This document shows, piece after piece, positions 13,816 to 21,209 of a DNA stretch of 39,554 bases. The notes under the pieces are model-generated. The model searched no databases. It had not been told where the DNA came from and saw only the letters and a program-made list of their open reading frames with translations. Within the stretch, counting starts at the first letter, position 1. Each line of letters starts with the position of its first letter. Origin of the DNA: a virus; the IMG/VR virus record IMGVR_UViG_3300044691_000296, positions 1-39,554 of that record. One strand, given 5' to 3'. Made by a program: the position numbers and the translations under genes.

Positions 13816-14277
13816 CTATTTGTCCGTTTGATCCTGCTTCCGTACGAAGTCCGAAGGGATATCGACGCCGGTCTGTCCCTTCTTCAAAGCCATCGTTGCG
13901 GTGACCTTGATGAACGTCTTTCCGTTGTCGCCGTCCTCTGCCGCAAGGACCAACATTCTCTTGGTCCCGATGAGCGAGTCCAGATCAAACGGCGTCCCAG
14001 GCTCGAAATCCTTGTAGCCGAGTTCCTTCAGGCGGGCGCGGAGGCGTGCCTTTTCGTGAAGAGAAACAGTGAAGCTCTCAAAGACACGCTTGTTGCGCCC
14101 GTCCTCGTCTTCCTCTTGCACGAGCCAAACAAAATACGCCTTGTGCTGTGTCGTCCCCGGCTTGAATTTGTTCGGGACTTGGCCCTTATCCACGATGTCC
14201 GCGAGGACGCCGGGCTGAATCATTTCTGTTACCGGCTCAAAGTCTTTGCCGCTCTCAATCGAAACGTTAAGTCCCAC
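13816..14277 (-). CDS. SSB-like/OB-fold replication protein, first gene of the leftward operon
   Basis: 153 residues from GTG 14277 with GGAGGAAA upstream. The pattern VLADIVDKG, HKAYFVWLVQEED, SFTVSLHEKARLRARLKEL and DLDSLIGTKRMLVL resembles phage proteins proposed to be single-stranded DNA-binding or recombination-associated OB-fold proteins. The C-terminus is acidic and polar, as in SSBs. It is the first gene after the 14298-14366 regulatory module, so it should be expressed early. Assignment rests on pattern memory and context. Confidence 0.6.
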   Translation of the reverse strand: MGLNVSIESGKDFEPVTEMIQPGVLADIVDKGQVPNKFKPGTTQHKAYFVWLVQEEDEDGRNKRVFESFTVSLHEKARLRARLKELGYKDFEPGTPFDLDSLIGTKRMLVLAAEDGDNGKTFIKVTATMALKKGQTGVDIPSDFVRKQDQTDK

Positions 14278-14297
14278 TTGTTTCCTCCGTTTGCTTT

Positions 14298-14366
14298 CCT
14301 ACACCTATGCACGATTCGCTAGAAGGTGTTGAAAATAAACGACGATTACGAGGAATCAACAACTTA
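14298..14366 (-). promoter_or_regulatory. Two-block early regulatory module, leftward copy
   Basis: Read leftward: block 1 (14366-14347) differs from its rightward counterpart at 20638-20657 at one base of 20. A 31-base spacer of exactly the same length follows. Block 2 (14315-14298, ATCGTGCATAGGTGTAGG) is identical over 18 bases to 20689-20706. Block 1 contains TTGATT, a possible -35 box. The module ends about 20 bases before the first start of the leftward replication operon. The spacer is only about half conserved. Confidence 0.7.
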
Positions 14367-14457
14367 CAAAATAAGTGGATTATTTATCTTGTACTTTTTA
14401 AGTGGACGCGCTATCGTGTCTTAGTACGAGGCCGATAAGCGCCTTGGAGGATTCAAT

Positions 14458-14562
14458 ATGCGTCTTTGGAAATGGTTTGTTTACGAGGCTTCGGAATTGG
14501 TGTTCGCTTCGGTGTGGACGGCTTTTCTCGTCTTCATCGGTTTGGCGGCGTCATGGTCCTAA
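14458..14562 (+). CDS. 34-residue membrane microprotein
   Basis: ATG 14458 follows TTGGAGG at 7-base spacing, one of the best ribosome binding sites in the window. The sequence is Trp-rich at the N-terminus (MRLWKWFVYEA), followed by a membrane segment (SVWTAFLVFIGLAASW). It is the first rightward gene after the divergent early region. No family is recognised. Confidence 0.65.
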   Translation: MRLWKWFVYEASELVFASVWTAFLVFIGLAASWS

Positions 14563-14756
14563 TTCAGCGCATGGAACGGAGAGCAACGCCGCGCCCGCAC
14601 AACGCGCCCGTGTGGACAGCGGAGCGCCGGGACCGCGCTGTTTGGCTTTTGTTTCTTGAGGCCCGCGCGTGCCAACAGACGGACCCCATTGAATCCGAGC
14701 GGCTCATGGATCTAGCCGCGAACTACCAACGCGAATTGGACGAGGTGTACGCATGA
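14553..14756 (+). CDS. Small soluble protein of unknown function
   Basis: 67 residues if started at ATG 14553 (overlapping the microprotein end by 10 bases) or 61 from ATG 14571. The sequence is helical and charged (ERRDRAVWLLFLEARA, then LMDLAANYQRELDEVY). The stop overlaps the next start (ATGA at 14753). No family is recognised. Confidence 0.65.
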   Translation: MVLIQRMERRATPRPHNAPVWTAERRDRAVWLLFLEARACQQTDPIESERLMDLAANYQRELDEVYA

Positions 14757-14938
14757 CGGCCCGAAGGTTCTTCCGCAATCTCTTTGTTATTTATTGCTGC
14801 CTCGACTCGCTTATGTTGGCGCTTACTGCGGACGCACACGATTGGCGCGCCGCCAACAACGCTATTTATGCGTTCACGGTTTGCGCTGTGATAAGCGGCG
14901 GCGTGTGGGTCTTCTTGGCACTCCGGGAGGACGCATGA
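14753..14938 (+). CDS. 61-residue membrane protein with two segments
   Basis: Start and stop both overlap neighbours by four bases (ATGA). Two hydrophobic segments, LFVIYCCLDSLMLALTA and AIYAFTVCAVISGGVWVFLAL, flank a short polar loop, giving a hairpin topology. That is compatible with a holin-like or superinfection exclusion protein, but nothing specific identifies it. Confidence 0.7.
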   Translation: MTARRFFRNLFVIYCCLDSLMLALTADAHDWRAANNAIYAFTVCAVISGGVWVFLALREDA

Positions 14939-15156
14939 AAGTCCCGGCAGACCTTATCGAAATTGTTCCGCGCGAAGTATTACGGCGGCTCAACGAGACA
15001 CAGCGCGCACTCTTGGAGGCCGCGTTAGAGCTGGCTTACCTCCAAGGCCGCTTGAGTCTTAGCGGGGACATCTTAGACGAAAATCCGTCCGTCCACATCC
15101 ACGATGACTTTGGCCCGGTGCGCTGTTTCGCGGCTCCGGCATATTCAGAAAAATAA
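14935..15156 (+). CDS. 73-residue acidic protein of unknown function
   Basis: The start at ATG 14935 is chosen from the ATGA overlap; the same frame is open back to 14794 but that part overlaps the membrane protein gene. The first two thirds are helical (EVLRRLNETQRALLEAALELA), followed by an acidic segment with HIHDDFGPVRC. No family is recognised. Confidence 0.65.
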   Translation: MKVPADLIEIVPREVLRRLNETQRALLEAALELAYLQGRLSLSGDILDENPSVHIHDDFGPVRCFAAPAYSEK

Positions 15157-15176
15157 GAAAACAGAAAGGACCACCA

Positions 15177-17729
15177 ATGCACCCCTTAGTTCGCAGTCTC
15201 GCCGCTTTGCTCTCCGCAAGGCTCACACAAGAGCAACCGCACCCCAACTACTTGCCAACCGTTAGCCTCAACTCATCTCCCAACGGCGGCAAACGCCGGA
15301 GGACCGAAGGACGCCGCACCGTTTCACAGCTTCACCGGAGCAACCGAAGAAAACTCGCCGCGCTCTTGGTGTTCGCGTTCGCGGGCTTTGCCTCCGCACA
15401 GACATTGACGACCGTTGCCGCGAGTCACATCAGCATTAGCGGAACGCCCATCGGTACCGGTAGCGTTATCTTGACGCCGGTTAACAATGTTGGGGACGCC
15501 GGAACGCCCATTCCGTTTGTCACGGGCGGCGGCGGAGGGCTTAACGCTCCGAAGGCGTTCTCATGTGCTCTTACTGCCGGTGCTCTCTCAGGCTGCCAAG
15601 TCCCGGACGCTTGCGCGACGACCCCGGCCAACATTCTTTATACGATTGACATAACCTCCGCTGGATTTAGCTTTAGACTTCCGAAGGTTGCCAACATTTG
15701 CGGAGCGACTTGGGCGCTTGACGCATACGCGCCGGGTGCTGTTACAACCAACTCGCAAGCCGTCCAGGTTACATACGGCGCGGCGGCGGCTCCAGATCCT
15801 TGCGCTACTCCGAGCTTTTACTATCAGAACGGCGTGGGCCTTACGGTTTGCGTTGGAGGCCATCCAATCCCCGTTGGTGCCGGGTCAATTAGCGCGTCCA
15901 CTATGGCCGCCGCCGTATCCGCACAGACAGGTTGCACCGTAGCGGGAAACGCTTGGAATCCGGCAACTAACACTTGCGCCCCTGCGAGCGGCACCACGTC
16001 TCTTTGCCCGCTTCACAACGCGACCAACATTTGTATTACAGACGCGCCGTACAACGCGGTAGGCAACGGGACGACAGACAACACCGCCGCCTTTGCCGCC
16101 GCCATCGCAGCAATCGCAGCTCTCCCCGGTAAAACGGGGACGATATGGGTTCCCGATACCTCTAGTTCTTATGTCTTGGGGACCACTCTGTTGGATACCG
16201 GGTGTGCAAACGCTGTCCTCCCAATGCCCAAGATTGCGAATTACGGGGCCAACACACTTGTTAACGTTTCCATCAAAGGGTTCTCCCTGCCTTCCTGGAA
16301 TACCTCACCATCGGGCGGAGTTTTAAAATCCGCGCTCACGACCAACGGCGGCAAGCTAATAGGCGGGTGCGACTCGGACGCGGGCGGCGGCTTCCCTAAT
16401 TTCACCAACGTAAAGCTAGAGATGGAAAACATCACTATTAGCCTCCCCGCCAATACCGGCGCGGTGGCGATTGACGCCTCCAACTTGCTCGCGTTCCAAG
16501 GGCGTCATCTTCTCGTCTTGGCTTCGGGTACTACGGCGGCACCGACAACAAGCGGCGGGATCTTCATGCCGCAAATTGGCAACGAGATACAAAACGAACT
16601 GTCTGATACAGACGTTGCGGGATTCTACACCGGGTACAAACTGACAGAGCACACCCACGCGGCCCGTATCTATGTAGCTTTCTCTAGCAACTGTCTCGTG
16701 TTTGATGCCGGAAGTACGACGCATTCCACGGGGTCTTATACGGGCAACGGTGTGCGTATTGATTACGTGCACGAGCAAGATTGCGTGAACGATATCGTTA
16801 GTGTCGCGGGCGCGTATAAAAACGTCGTCTCCATCGGGCTTGCTGACTTTGAGAACACAACGGGTAACGGCGTACTTGACCCGAGCAACAACCTTTACGG
16901 AATCCTAAATCTCAACATCACAAACGCCGCAACGTCCACAACAACGGCGTGCAACGCGAACATATCGGGCGGATCACATATCACGGTTCATTACCTGCTT
17001 TGCCAACCGGAGACAAGCGTTGTGGCGGGTCCGCCATCGGGCCTAATTGAAAACTGGACTTCGCAAGACGGCTCCGGTACGACCTTCGCCAACACCGGGA
17101 CGGACTCCACTAACAGCATGACCACGAATGCGGCGTGGGCCACGGCAACGGGCTTTACTGGAAACGTAGCGACGTACAACGGGACGAGTTCCTTTTCTGT
17201 AGCAGCAAGCGCCGCCAATACTAATTTTGATGGGTCTTCGCCGTTCTCGGTGTGCATTTGGTTTAACTCTAACGGCATCCAATCTTCGGCTGCGAGAGTT
17301 ATAACCACGGTGGATGGTACGTCTTCGGCGGTTACTGGATGGGACATATTTATAAACCCGTCTGGAGGGACTCAGTTTTTAAACGTCCTCTTGTTTAACA
17401 ACTTCACGGCCAACAACTACGTGGATTTTACCGGCTCCGCGAATGTCACGGCCAACGTAACCCACTTGGGTTGCTTTAAATACGACGGCACTAAGAGTGC
17501 CACTTCGGTTAAAGCATTCTTAGACGGTGCCCCAACCACGGGAACCGAGACAAGCACGCTAACGGGTTCAATTGCTAATGGAAATCCTGTGATGATTGGC
17601 GCGGCGCTCGCCGGTGCCGGTCATGGCAATTTTTTCCACGGTGCTATCGGACGGGCTAGGATATTCAACCGGCTGCTTAGTGACTTGGAGATATCAACCA
17701 TGTTCTCAGCGGGGCCAAACGCCTATTAG
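15177..17729 (+). CDS. Large spike-like protein: signal peptide, beta-helix, LamG domain
   Basis: 850 residues after an AAAGGA site. A basic N-terminal stretch of about 55 residues precedes a Sec-like signal (RRK at 57-59, hydrophobic core, cleavage near SA/Q75). A beta-rich domain follows that resembles the N-terminal domain of the fibre at 1921. From residue 292, NAVGNGTTDNTAAFAAAI is the typical start of a pectate-lyase-like beta-helix, as in phage tailspikes. Residues from about 625 to the end look like a LamG/concanavalin-A-like lectin domain. It may bind or degrade host surface polysaccharide. Odd: it has a secretion signal and lies in the early half, far from the tail genes. Confidence 0.75.
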   Translation: MHPLVRSLAALLSARLTQEQPHPNYLPTVSLNSSPNGGKRRRTEGRRTVSQLHRSNRRKLAALLVFAFAGFASAQTLTTVAASHISISGTPIGTGSVILTPVNNVGDAGTPIPFVTGGGGGLNAPKAFSCALTAGALSGCQVPDACATTPANILYTIDITSAGFSFRLPKVANICGATWALDAYAPGAVTTNSQAVQVTYGAAAAPDPCATPSFYYQNGVGLTVCVGGHPIPVGAGSISASTMAAAVSAQTGCTVAGNAWNPATNTCAPASGTTSLCPLHNATNICITDAPYNAVGNGTTDNTAAFAAAIAAIAALPGKTGTIWVPDTSSSYVLGTTLLDTGCANAVLPMPKIANYGANTLVNVSIKGFSLPSWNTSPSGGVLKSALTTNGGKLIGGCDSDAGGGFPNFTNVKLEMENITISLPANTGAVAIDASNLLAFQGRHLLVLASGTTAAPTTSGGIFMPQIGNEIQNELSDTDVAGFYTGYKLTEHTHAARIYVAFSSNCLVFDAGSTTHSTGSYTGNGVRIDYVHEQDCVNDIVSVAGAYKNVVSIGLADFENTTGNGVLDPSNNLYGILNLNITNAATSTTTACNANISGGSHITVHYLLCQPETSVVAGPPSGLIENWTSQDGSGTTFANTGTDSTNSMTTNAAWATATGFTGNVATYNGTSSFSVAASAANTNFDGSSPFSVCIWFNSNGIQSSAARVITTVDGTSSAVTGWDIFINPSGGTQFLNVLLFNNFTANNYVDFTGSANVTANVTHLGCFKYDGTKSATSVKAFLDGAPTTGTETSTLTGSIANGNPVMIGAALAGAGHGNFFHGAIGRARIFNRLLSDLEISTMFSAGPNAY

Positions 17730-17740
17730 ACGGTCAGCCT

Positions 17741-17759
17741 CCACCGTTCCGAACGGTGG
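17741..17759. terminator. Hairpin between convergent genes
   Basis: CCACCGTT (17741-17748) pairs perfectly with AACGGTGG (17752-17759) around a 3-base loop. It lies just after the spike stop and just beyond the stop of the small leftward gene. No T-run follows on either side, so efficiency as an intrinsic terminator is uncertain. Confidence 0.45.
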
Positions 17760-17763
17760 GGGC

Positions 17764-17910
17764 CTAGCGGCTTCTGAGACGAAGTTTCTCTAACTCAATA
17801 TCGTCGCAGAAGTAGCGGCCTTGGTGGTGAAGCATCAGGGTTTTGAGTCTGCGGATACCACAGGAATCACACACGGCCTTGCCAGTAAGCCACAGCAACA
17901 GTTTCTTCAC
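17764..17910 (-). CDS. 48-residue zinc-ribbon-like microprotein on the opposite strand
   Basis: GTG 17910 follows GGAGGA at 5-6 bases. The sequence has CDSCGIRRLKTLMLHHQGRY followed by FCDD, giving a CxxC pair, two His and a further Cys, a plausible zinc ribbon or knuckle. It is the only good coding frame in the gap between the spike and 17952, and its 3' end meets a hairpin. It would be the only leftward gene within the rightward block. Confidence 0.45.
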   Translation of the reverse strand: MKKLLLWLTGKAVCDSCGIRRLKTLMLHHQGRYFCDDIELEKLRLRSR

Positions 17911-17951
17911 AGGACTCCTCCACAAATTCAAGTGTCAAGGACAAACTTACC

Positions 17952-18086
17952 ATGCCGACAAACAGGGCCGCAATCTTTACCGCTATCGACAACCGGAGGC
18001 CGTTCTCGTTGGTCCTTTTCAATGACGACGGGACCGTCCGGGCCGTAATTCCATTCAACGCCGATGAACTCAAGAAGGCCGCATGA
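17952..18086 (+). CDS. 44-residue protein of unknown function
   Basis: The frame ends in an ATGA overlap with the next gene. The sequence reads as a small beta-rich protein (PFSLVLFNDDGTVRAVIPF) ending in a short helix (NADELKKAA). No strong ribosome binding site is seen. The overlap and composition are the support. Confidence 0.5.
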   Translation: MPTNRAAIFTAIDNRRPFSLVLFNDDGTVRAVIPFNADELKKAA

Positions 18087-18571
18087 CCCACCCGAACCGC
18101 GTACCGTTCTCGGGCGTCCTCGCCCTTGTGGATGTTGTCAGCGACTCAGCACCTTTCGTCGTCAAAGGCGGGCCGGGGAAGACTGATGCAAAGCCTGTAA
18201 TCCTCACCCGGAGGGCCGCAGAAGACGCGCTCCCGACACTAATAGGTATGGCGGTCAACTGTAACGCCCGATGGGACCACCACGACCACCAACGCAAAAT
18301 TGGAGTCATCACGGAGGCGGACCTTTTCGGCAATGAGTTGCGCGTCCGGGGGTACATCTACGGCTACCACTTCCCGGAGGTTGTGCGGGATATGCGATGC
18401 CACGACCTAGGCATGAGCTTTGAAGTTGCGGACGCGCACGTCCAGGATATGCGGGCCGATGTCTGGACGTTGGTTCGTGTTCTTTTTACCGGCGCGGCAA
18501 TTTTGCTCCGTAGAAAAGCCGCGTATCGCAATACGAGTTTTCGCTTGGAGATAGAATGTCCTACTTCCTAG
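18083..18571 (+). CDS. Protein with prohead-protease-like pattern, function uncertain
   Basis: 162 residues. The order of motifs (ILTRRAAEDALPTLIGMAV, WDHHDHQRKIGVITEA, LRVRGYIYG, LGMSFEVADA, LVRVLFTGAAIL) resembles the core of S78-type prohead proteases, in which a His follows an aliphatic strand and a Ser lies in a GxSIGF-like turn (here GMSFEV). A different capsid protease (S49 type, 27132) already sits beside the capsid gene, so this protein is either a divergent relative with another role or only superficially similar. It is coupled to both neighbours. Confidence 0.55.
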   Translation: MTHPNRVPFSGVLALVDVVSDSAPFVVKGGPGKTDAKPVILTRRAAEDALPTLIGMAVNCNARWDHHDHQRKIGVITEADLFGNELRVRGYIYGYHFPEVVRDMRCHDLGMSFEVADAHVQDMRADVWTLVRVLFTGAAILLRRKAAYRNTSFRLEIECPTS

Positions 18572-18741
18572 TTGCCTATTTCGTCTTTCGGTGCGAGCGT
18601 TGCAACCGCAAAGAGTCCACGGCTGTAAAAGACCCGTACAAGCCTCGCGCGAAGCGGCCCCAAGATTGGGACCGGATAGACGACAGACACCTTTGCCCCG
18701 GTTGCGCCGCGATAGTGAAAGAGGCTTTATGTCCTTCCTAG
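18556..18741 (+). CDS. 61-residue zinc-ribbon protein upstream of the primase-helicase
   Basis: ATG 18556 follows TTGGAGATAGA. FRCERCNRKE and LCPGCAAIV give two CxxC pairs about 35 residues apart, a typical zinc ribbon. It overlaps the upstream gene by 16 bases and the primase start by 13. A role with the primase is suggested by coupling, not shown. Confidence 0.75.
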   Translation: MSYFLVAYFVFRCERCNRKESTAVKDPYKPRAKRPQDWDRIDDRHLCPGCAAIVKEALCPS

Positions 18742-20525
18742 AAATAGCCCTTGATTGTCTTCGACGCGGTTGGTTCGTTTTTCCGTGCGCCCCGGAGAGT
18801 AAGCGGCCCTTGGTCCGAAGCGGATTTAAGGACGCGAGCAACTCGGAAGAGCAAGTCCGGCTTTGGTGGCAGCTTTGGCCACGGGCTAACGTGGCGATTG
18901 CGACCGGGGCTAGTGGGTTGACCGTTATTGACGTTGACAAGGGCATAAGTAGTCTGGACGACTTCGGACTTTTCTGCGAAGCGACGGATTTACCCATAAC
19001 CTACACGGTGCGAACCGGGCGGCGGGACAGCTTCGGCGTCCAGGCGTATTTCAACGGCCCAAGTATCAAGTCAATAGCTTGGGAAGACACTGACATGGAC
19101 ACTGTTTGCTCGGGCGATATCCGAAGCTCAACCGGGTATGTCATGGCGGCGGGCTGTATTCACCCGGACAGTAAAGAGCGATACGAGGTCATCTACAACG
19201 ACGATATAGCGCCGGTTCCCGCCTATGTCCGCAATCTTAAGCCGAAGCCAATCACCGGGACAGCCGGAGGGACTAACCCGGCTGTCCAGGACGATGGCGG
19301 GCCTATCTCCGATCACAGAAACAACAACATGATTTCTCTGTTGGGGAAGAAGCGGAGCCAAGGTGCCGATGATGACCAAATAGAAGCGTACGCCCACGAG
19401 GTCAACGAGACGCGGATGCAACCGCCTTTAGACGAAAGTGAGCTATCCCGGCTCATCACGAACGCTTGCAAATTGGCTTTGCCCGAAGAGCTGCCGGAGA
19501 TACTGATAGGCGGCAAAGTCTCGGGTGCGCCCGAACCTCCAGCGGAGCCAATCGTTTGGCAATCCCGGTACCACACGCAAGAAGAGATGCGGAGCGTGCC
19601 GCCGCCGTCGTTCTTGATTGAGGGGTTTCTCCAGGTTGACAGCATAACGGCGTTGGCCGCGCCCGTAGCCCAACGAAAAAGTCTCATCGCGTTGAATGTT
19701 GCACACGCGCTTTGCACCGGGGAAAGCCTGTTCGGACACTTCCCGGTCGTGCGGAAGCCTACCCGCGTTTTGTACCTTTGCCCGGAGATGGGGTTGGCTT
19801 CGTTTACGGGGCGGGTTAAAGACATCGGGCTGTTGGACTACGTGGGGACGACGCTGTTCTGTCAGACCATGAACTCCGCGAAGCTCTTAAAGCTGGACGA
19901 GCTGACGGACGAAGAGTTGGCGGGCGCGGTGGTCATCGTGGACACAGCCGTCCGGTACATCGAAGGCGACGAGAACAGCTCAGAGCACATGCGGGCGTTT
20001 GCGGCGGGGATATTCCGCATCAAGGCCGCGATGGGCGGGACCGGCGCGGTCGTCTTACTTCATCACAGCTCCAAGAGCACCAAGGAATCAAACGAGCTGA
20101 CCCTAGAAAACACGATGCGCGGATCGGGCGAACTCGGGGCGTTTATTACGTGCTGTTGGGCTACGCGGTTGCAAGATCCAAACGACCCGTACAAGAGCAA
20201 CTCGTATTTGAAGAACGTCAAGCAACGGGATTTTGAGAGCGAGCCGTTTGAGGTGACGGCGGAGAACAACTGCCGGTTTAAGTGGGTGGAGCAACCCAAC
20301 GGGGGGAAAGCCGTGCTAGTTGGGCGGGCTTTGGGTGCTCCGGCGAACAAGGACGGCATGGACGACGCGGCGTTAGCCCTCGTGGACGCACACCCCGAGC
20401 TGTCCGGGCCGAAGATGGCCGCGCTGTTAGCCCAACACGGAATCAAGCGGAGTAAGGATTGGGTCAACAAGCGGCGGTTTGATGCGCTCCAGGCCAACGG
20501 CGGCAACCCGGATTTTAAGTCGTAG
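18729..20525 (+). CDS. Primase-helicase: Prim-Pol domain plus RepA-like ATPase
   Basis: 598 residues from ATG 18729, which has an AGAGG site; the frame is open further upstream but that overlaps the zinc-ribbon gene. The N-terminal Prim-Pol (AEP) domain has GWFVFPCAPESKRP, the catalytic pair in LTVIDVDKG (Asp68, Asp70) and GYVMAAGCIHPDS. The middle is linker and a PriCT-like region. The C-terminal RecA-fold ATPase (RepA/AAA_25 style) has a Walker A-like APVAQRKS, in which the usual glycines are missing but Lys-Ser remain, and Walker B AVVIVDTA. It should prime and unwind DNA at the phage origin. The last 50 residues may be a winged helix. Confidence 0.9.
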   Translation: MSFLEIALDCLRRGWFVFPCAPESKRPLVRSGFKDASNSEEQVRLWWQLWPRANVAIATGASGLTVIDVDKGISSLDDFGLFCEATDLPITYTVRTGRRDSFGVQAYFNGPSIKSIAWEDTDMDTVCSGDIRSSTGYVMAAGCIHPDSKERYEVIYNDDIAPVPAYVRNLKPKPITGTAGGTNPAVQDDGGPISDHRNNNMISLLGKKRSQGADDDQIEAYAHEVNETRMQPPLDESELSRLITNACKLALPEELPEILIGGKVSGAPEPPAEPIVWQSRYHTQEEMRSVPPPSFLIEGFLQVDSITALAAPVAQRKSLIALNVAHALCTGESLFGHFPVVRKPTRVLYLCPEMGLASFTGRVKDIGLLDYVGTTLFCQTMNSAKLLKLDELTDEELAGAVVIVDTAVRYIEGDENSSEHMRAFAAGIFRIKAAMGGTGAVVLLHHSSKSTKESNELTLENTMRGSGELGAFITCCWATRLQDPNDPYKSNSYLKNVKQRDFESEPFEVTAENNCRFKWVEQPNGGKAVLVGRALGAPANKDGMDDAALALVDAHPELSGPKMAALLAQHGIKRSKDWVNKRRFDALQANGGNPDFKS

Positions 20526-20637
20526 CGGCGACGGATTAGAACTTCAAAACCATACACATCATTTTCTAAAAATGTGTGGATGATGTTGGGTGTAGTGGAT
20601 TCTAAGTGTATCTCTATAGCGCCGCCGCCGGTTTTGC
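20526..20637 (+). other. Intergenic stretch with an AT-rich hairpin
   Basis: No gene is seen. ACACAT (20554-20559) pairs with ATGTGT (20572-20577), with an inner TTTT/AAAA stem, giving a bulged hairpin after the primase-helicase gene. It lacks a T-run. The stretch leads into the regulatory module at 20638 and could hold an origin or operator; nothing here proves either. Confidence 0.35.
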
Positions 20638-20706
20638 TAAGTTGTTGATTCTTCGTACTTGCTGTTTGTATTCAGTAACTTACAACGTATCGTGCATAGG
20701 TGTAGG
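20638..20706 (+). promoter_or_regulatory. Two-block early regulatory module, rightward copy
   Basis: Block 1 (20638-20657) matches the leftward copy at 19 of 20 bases, the 31-base spacer has the same length, and block 2 (20689-20706) is identical over 18 bases. Block 1 contains TTGATT (20644-20649), and TATTCA lies 18 bases further on as a possible -10 box. Block 2 ends one base before the ATG at 20708, so here it covers the space where a ribosome binding site would lie. Confidence 0.7.
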
Positions 20707-20707
20707 G

Positions 20708-20905
20708 ATGAAAAAACCGTCCGCCGTACAAGTGGCGTATTGGGAGGCCAAATTAAAGCGTTACGGCTTGACAGAGGATGCGGGCCGCGTTAACTGGATT
20801 GATTACGGACACAAAGAAGCTGACCAAGGGTTTGAAGGTCAAACCGCTTATAAACCAGTAGCCGGGGAGAGTACGGAGCGAGAGTGGCCACAAAGTATGT
20901 GCTAG
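20708..20905 (+). CDS. 65-residue protein directly behind the regulatory module
   Basis: The start is ATG 20708, right after block 2 of the module; the open frame further upstream is noncoding-like. No classical ribosome binding site is present apart from AGGTGTAGGG. The sequence is basic then acidic (KKPSAVQVAYWEAKLKRYGL, WIDYGHKEADQGFEGQ). No family is recognised. It overlaps the next gene by 22 bases. Confidence 0.65.
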   Translation: MKKPSAVQVAYWEAKLKRYGLTEDAGRVNWIDYGHKEADQGFEGQTAYKPVAGESTEREWPQSMC

Positions 20906-21099
20906 GTCGTAAGGGTGTGGGGAAACAGATCGAAGTCGAGCACCCGCATTGCGTAGTTTGCGGAGCTTGTTTGCAGTTTGAGAATCAAAGACACGCATGT
21001 CCGGGGACGAAGGCAATTGACCCGGAAGTCTTGGAAGTGTTTGAGCAAGATTGCAGACCGCGCGAAGGGCGATGGACGCAAGCGAAGAGATTGGATTAA
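20884..21099 (+). CDS. 71-residue Cys-rich, probably zinc-binding protein
   Basis: GTG 20884 with a GGAG site upstream. The N-terminus is basic (ATKYVLGRKGVGK). CVVCGACLQFENQRHAC carries four Cys (CxxCxxC then C), fitting a small zinc knuckle or ribbon. The C-terminal part is charged. No family is recognised. It is followed by a terminator. Confidence 0.65.
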   Translation: MATKYVLGRKGVGKQIEVEHPHCVVCGACLQFENQRHACPGTKAIDPEVLEVFEQDCRPREGRWTQAKRLD

Positions 21100-21153
21100 G
21101 GACTAGAGACGGCGGGTAGGCGTTAGAGACAGAGCGCATATCGGGGACCCGCA

Positions 21154-21196
21154 AGCGGGACACATTGCTAACCGGCTGTGTCCCGCTCTTCATTTT
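21154..21196 (+). terminator. Intrinsic terminator with an 11-bp perfect stem
   Basis: AGCGGGACACA (21154-21164) pairs perfectly with TGTGTCCCGCT (21177-21187) around a 12-base loop, followed by CTTCATTTT. It separates the two small genes after the module from the membrane-protein cluster. Confidence 0.8.
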
Positions 21197-21209
21197 AGAA
21201 AGGCGGTTT

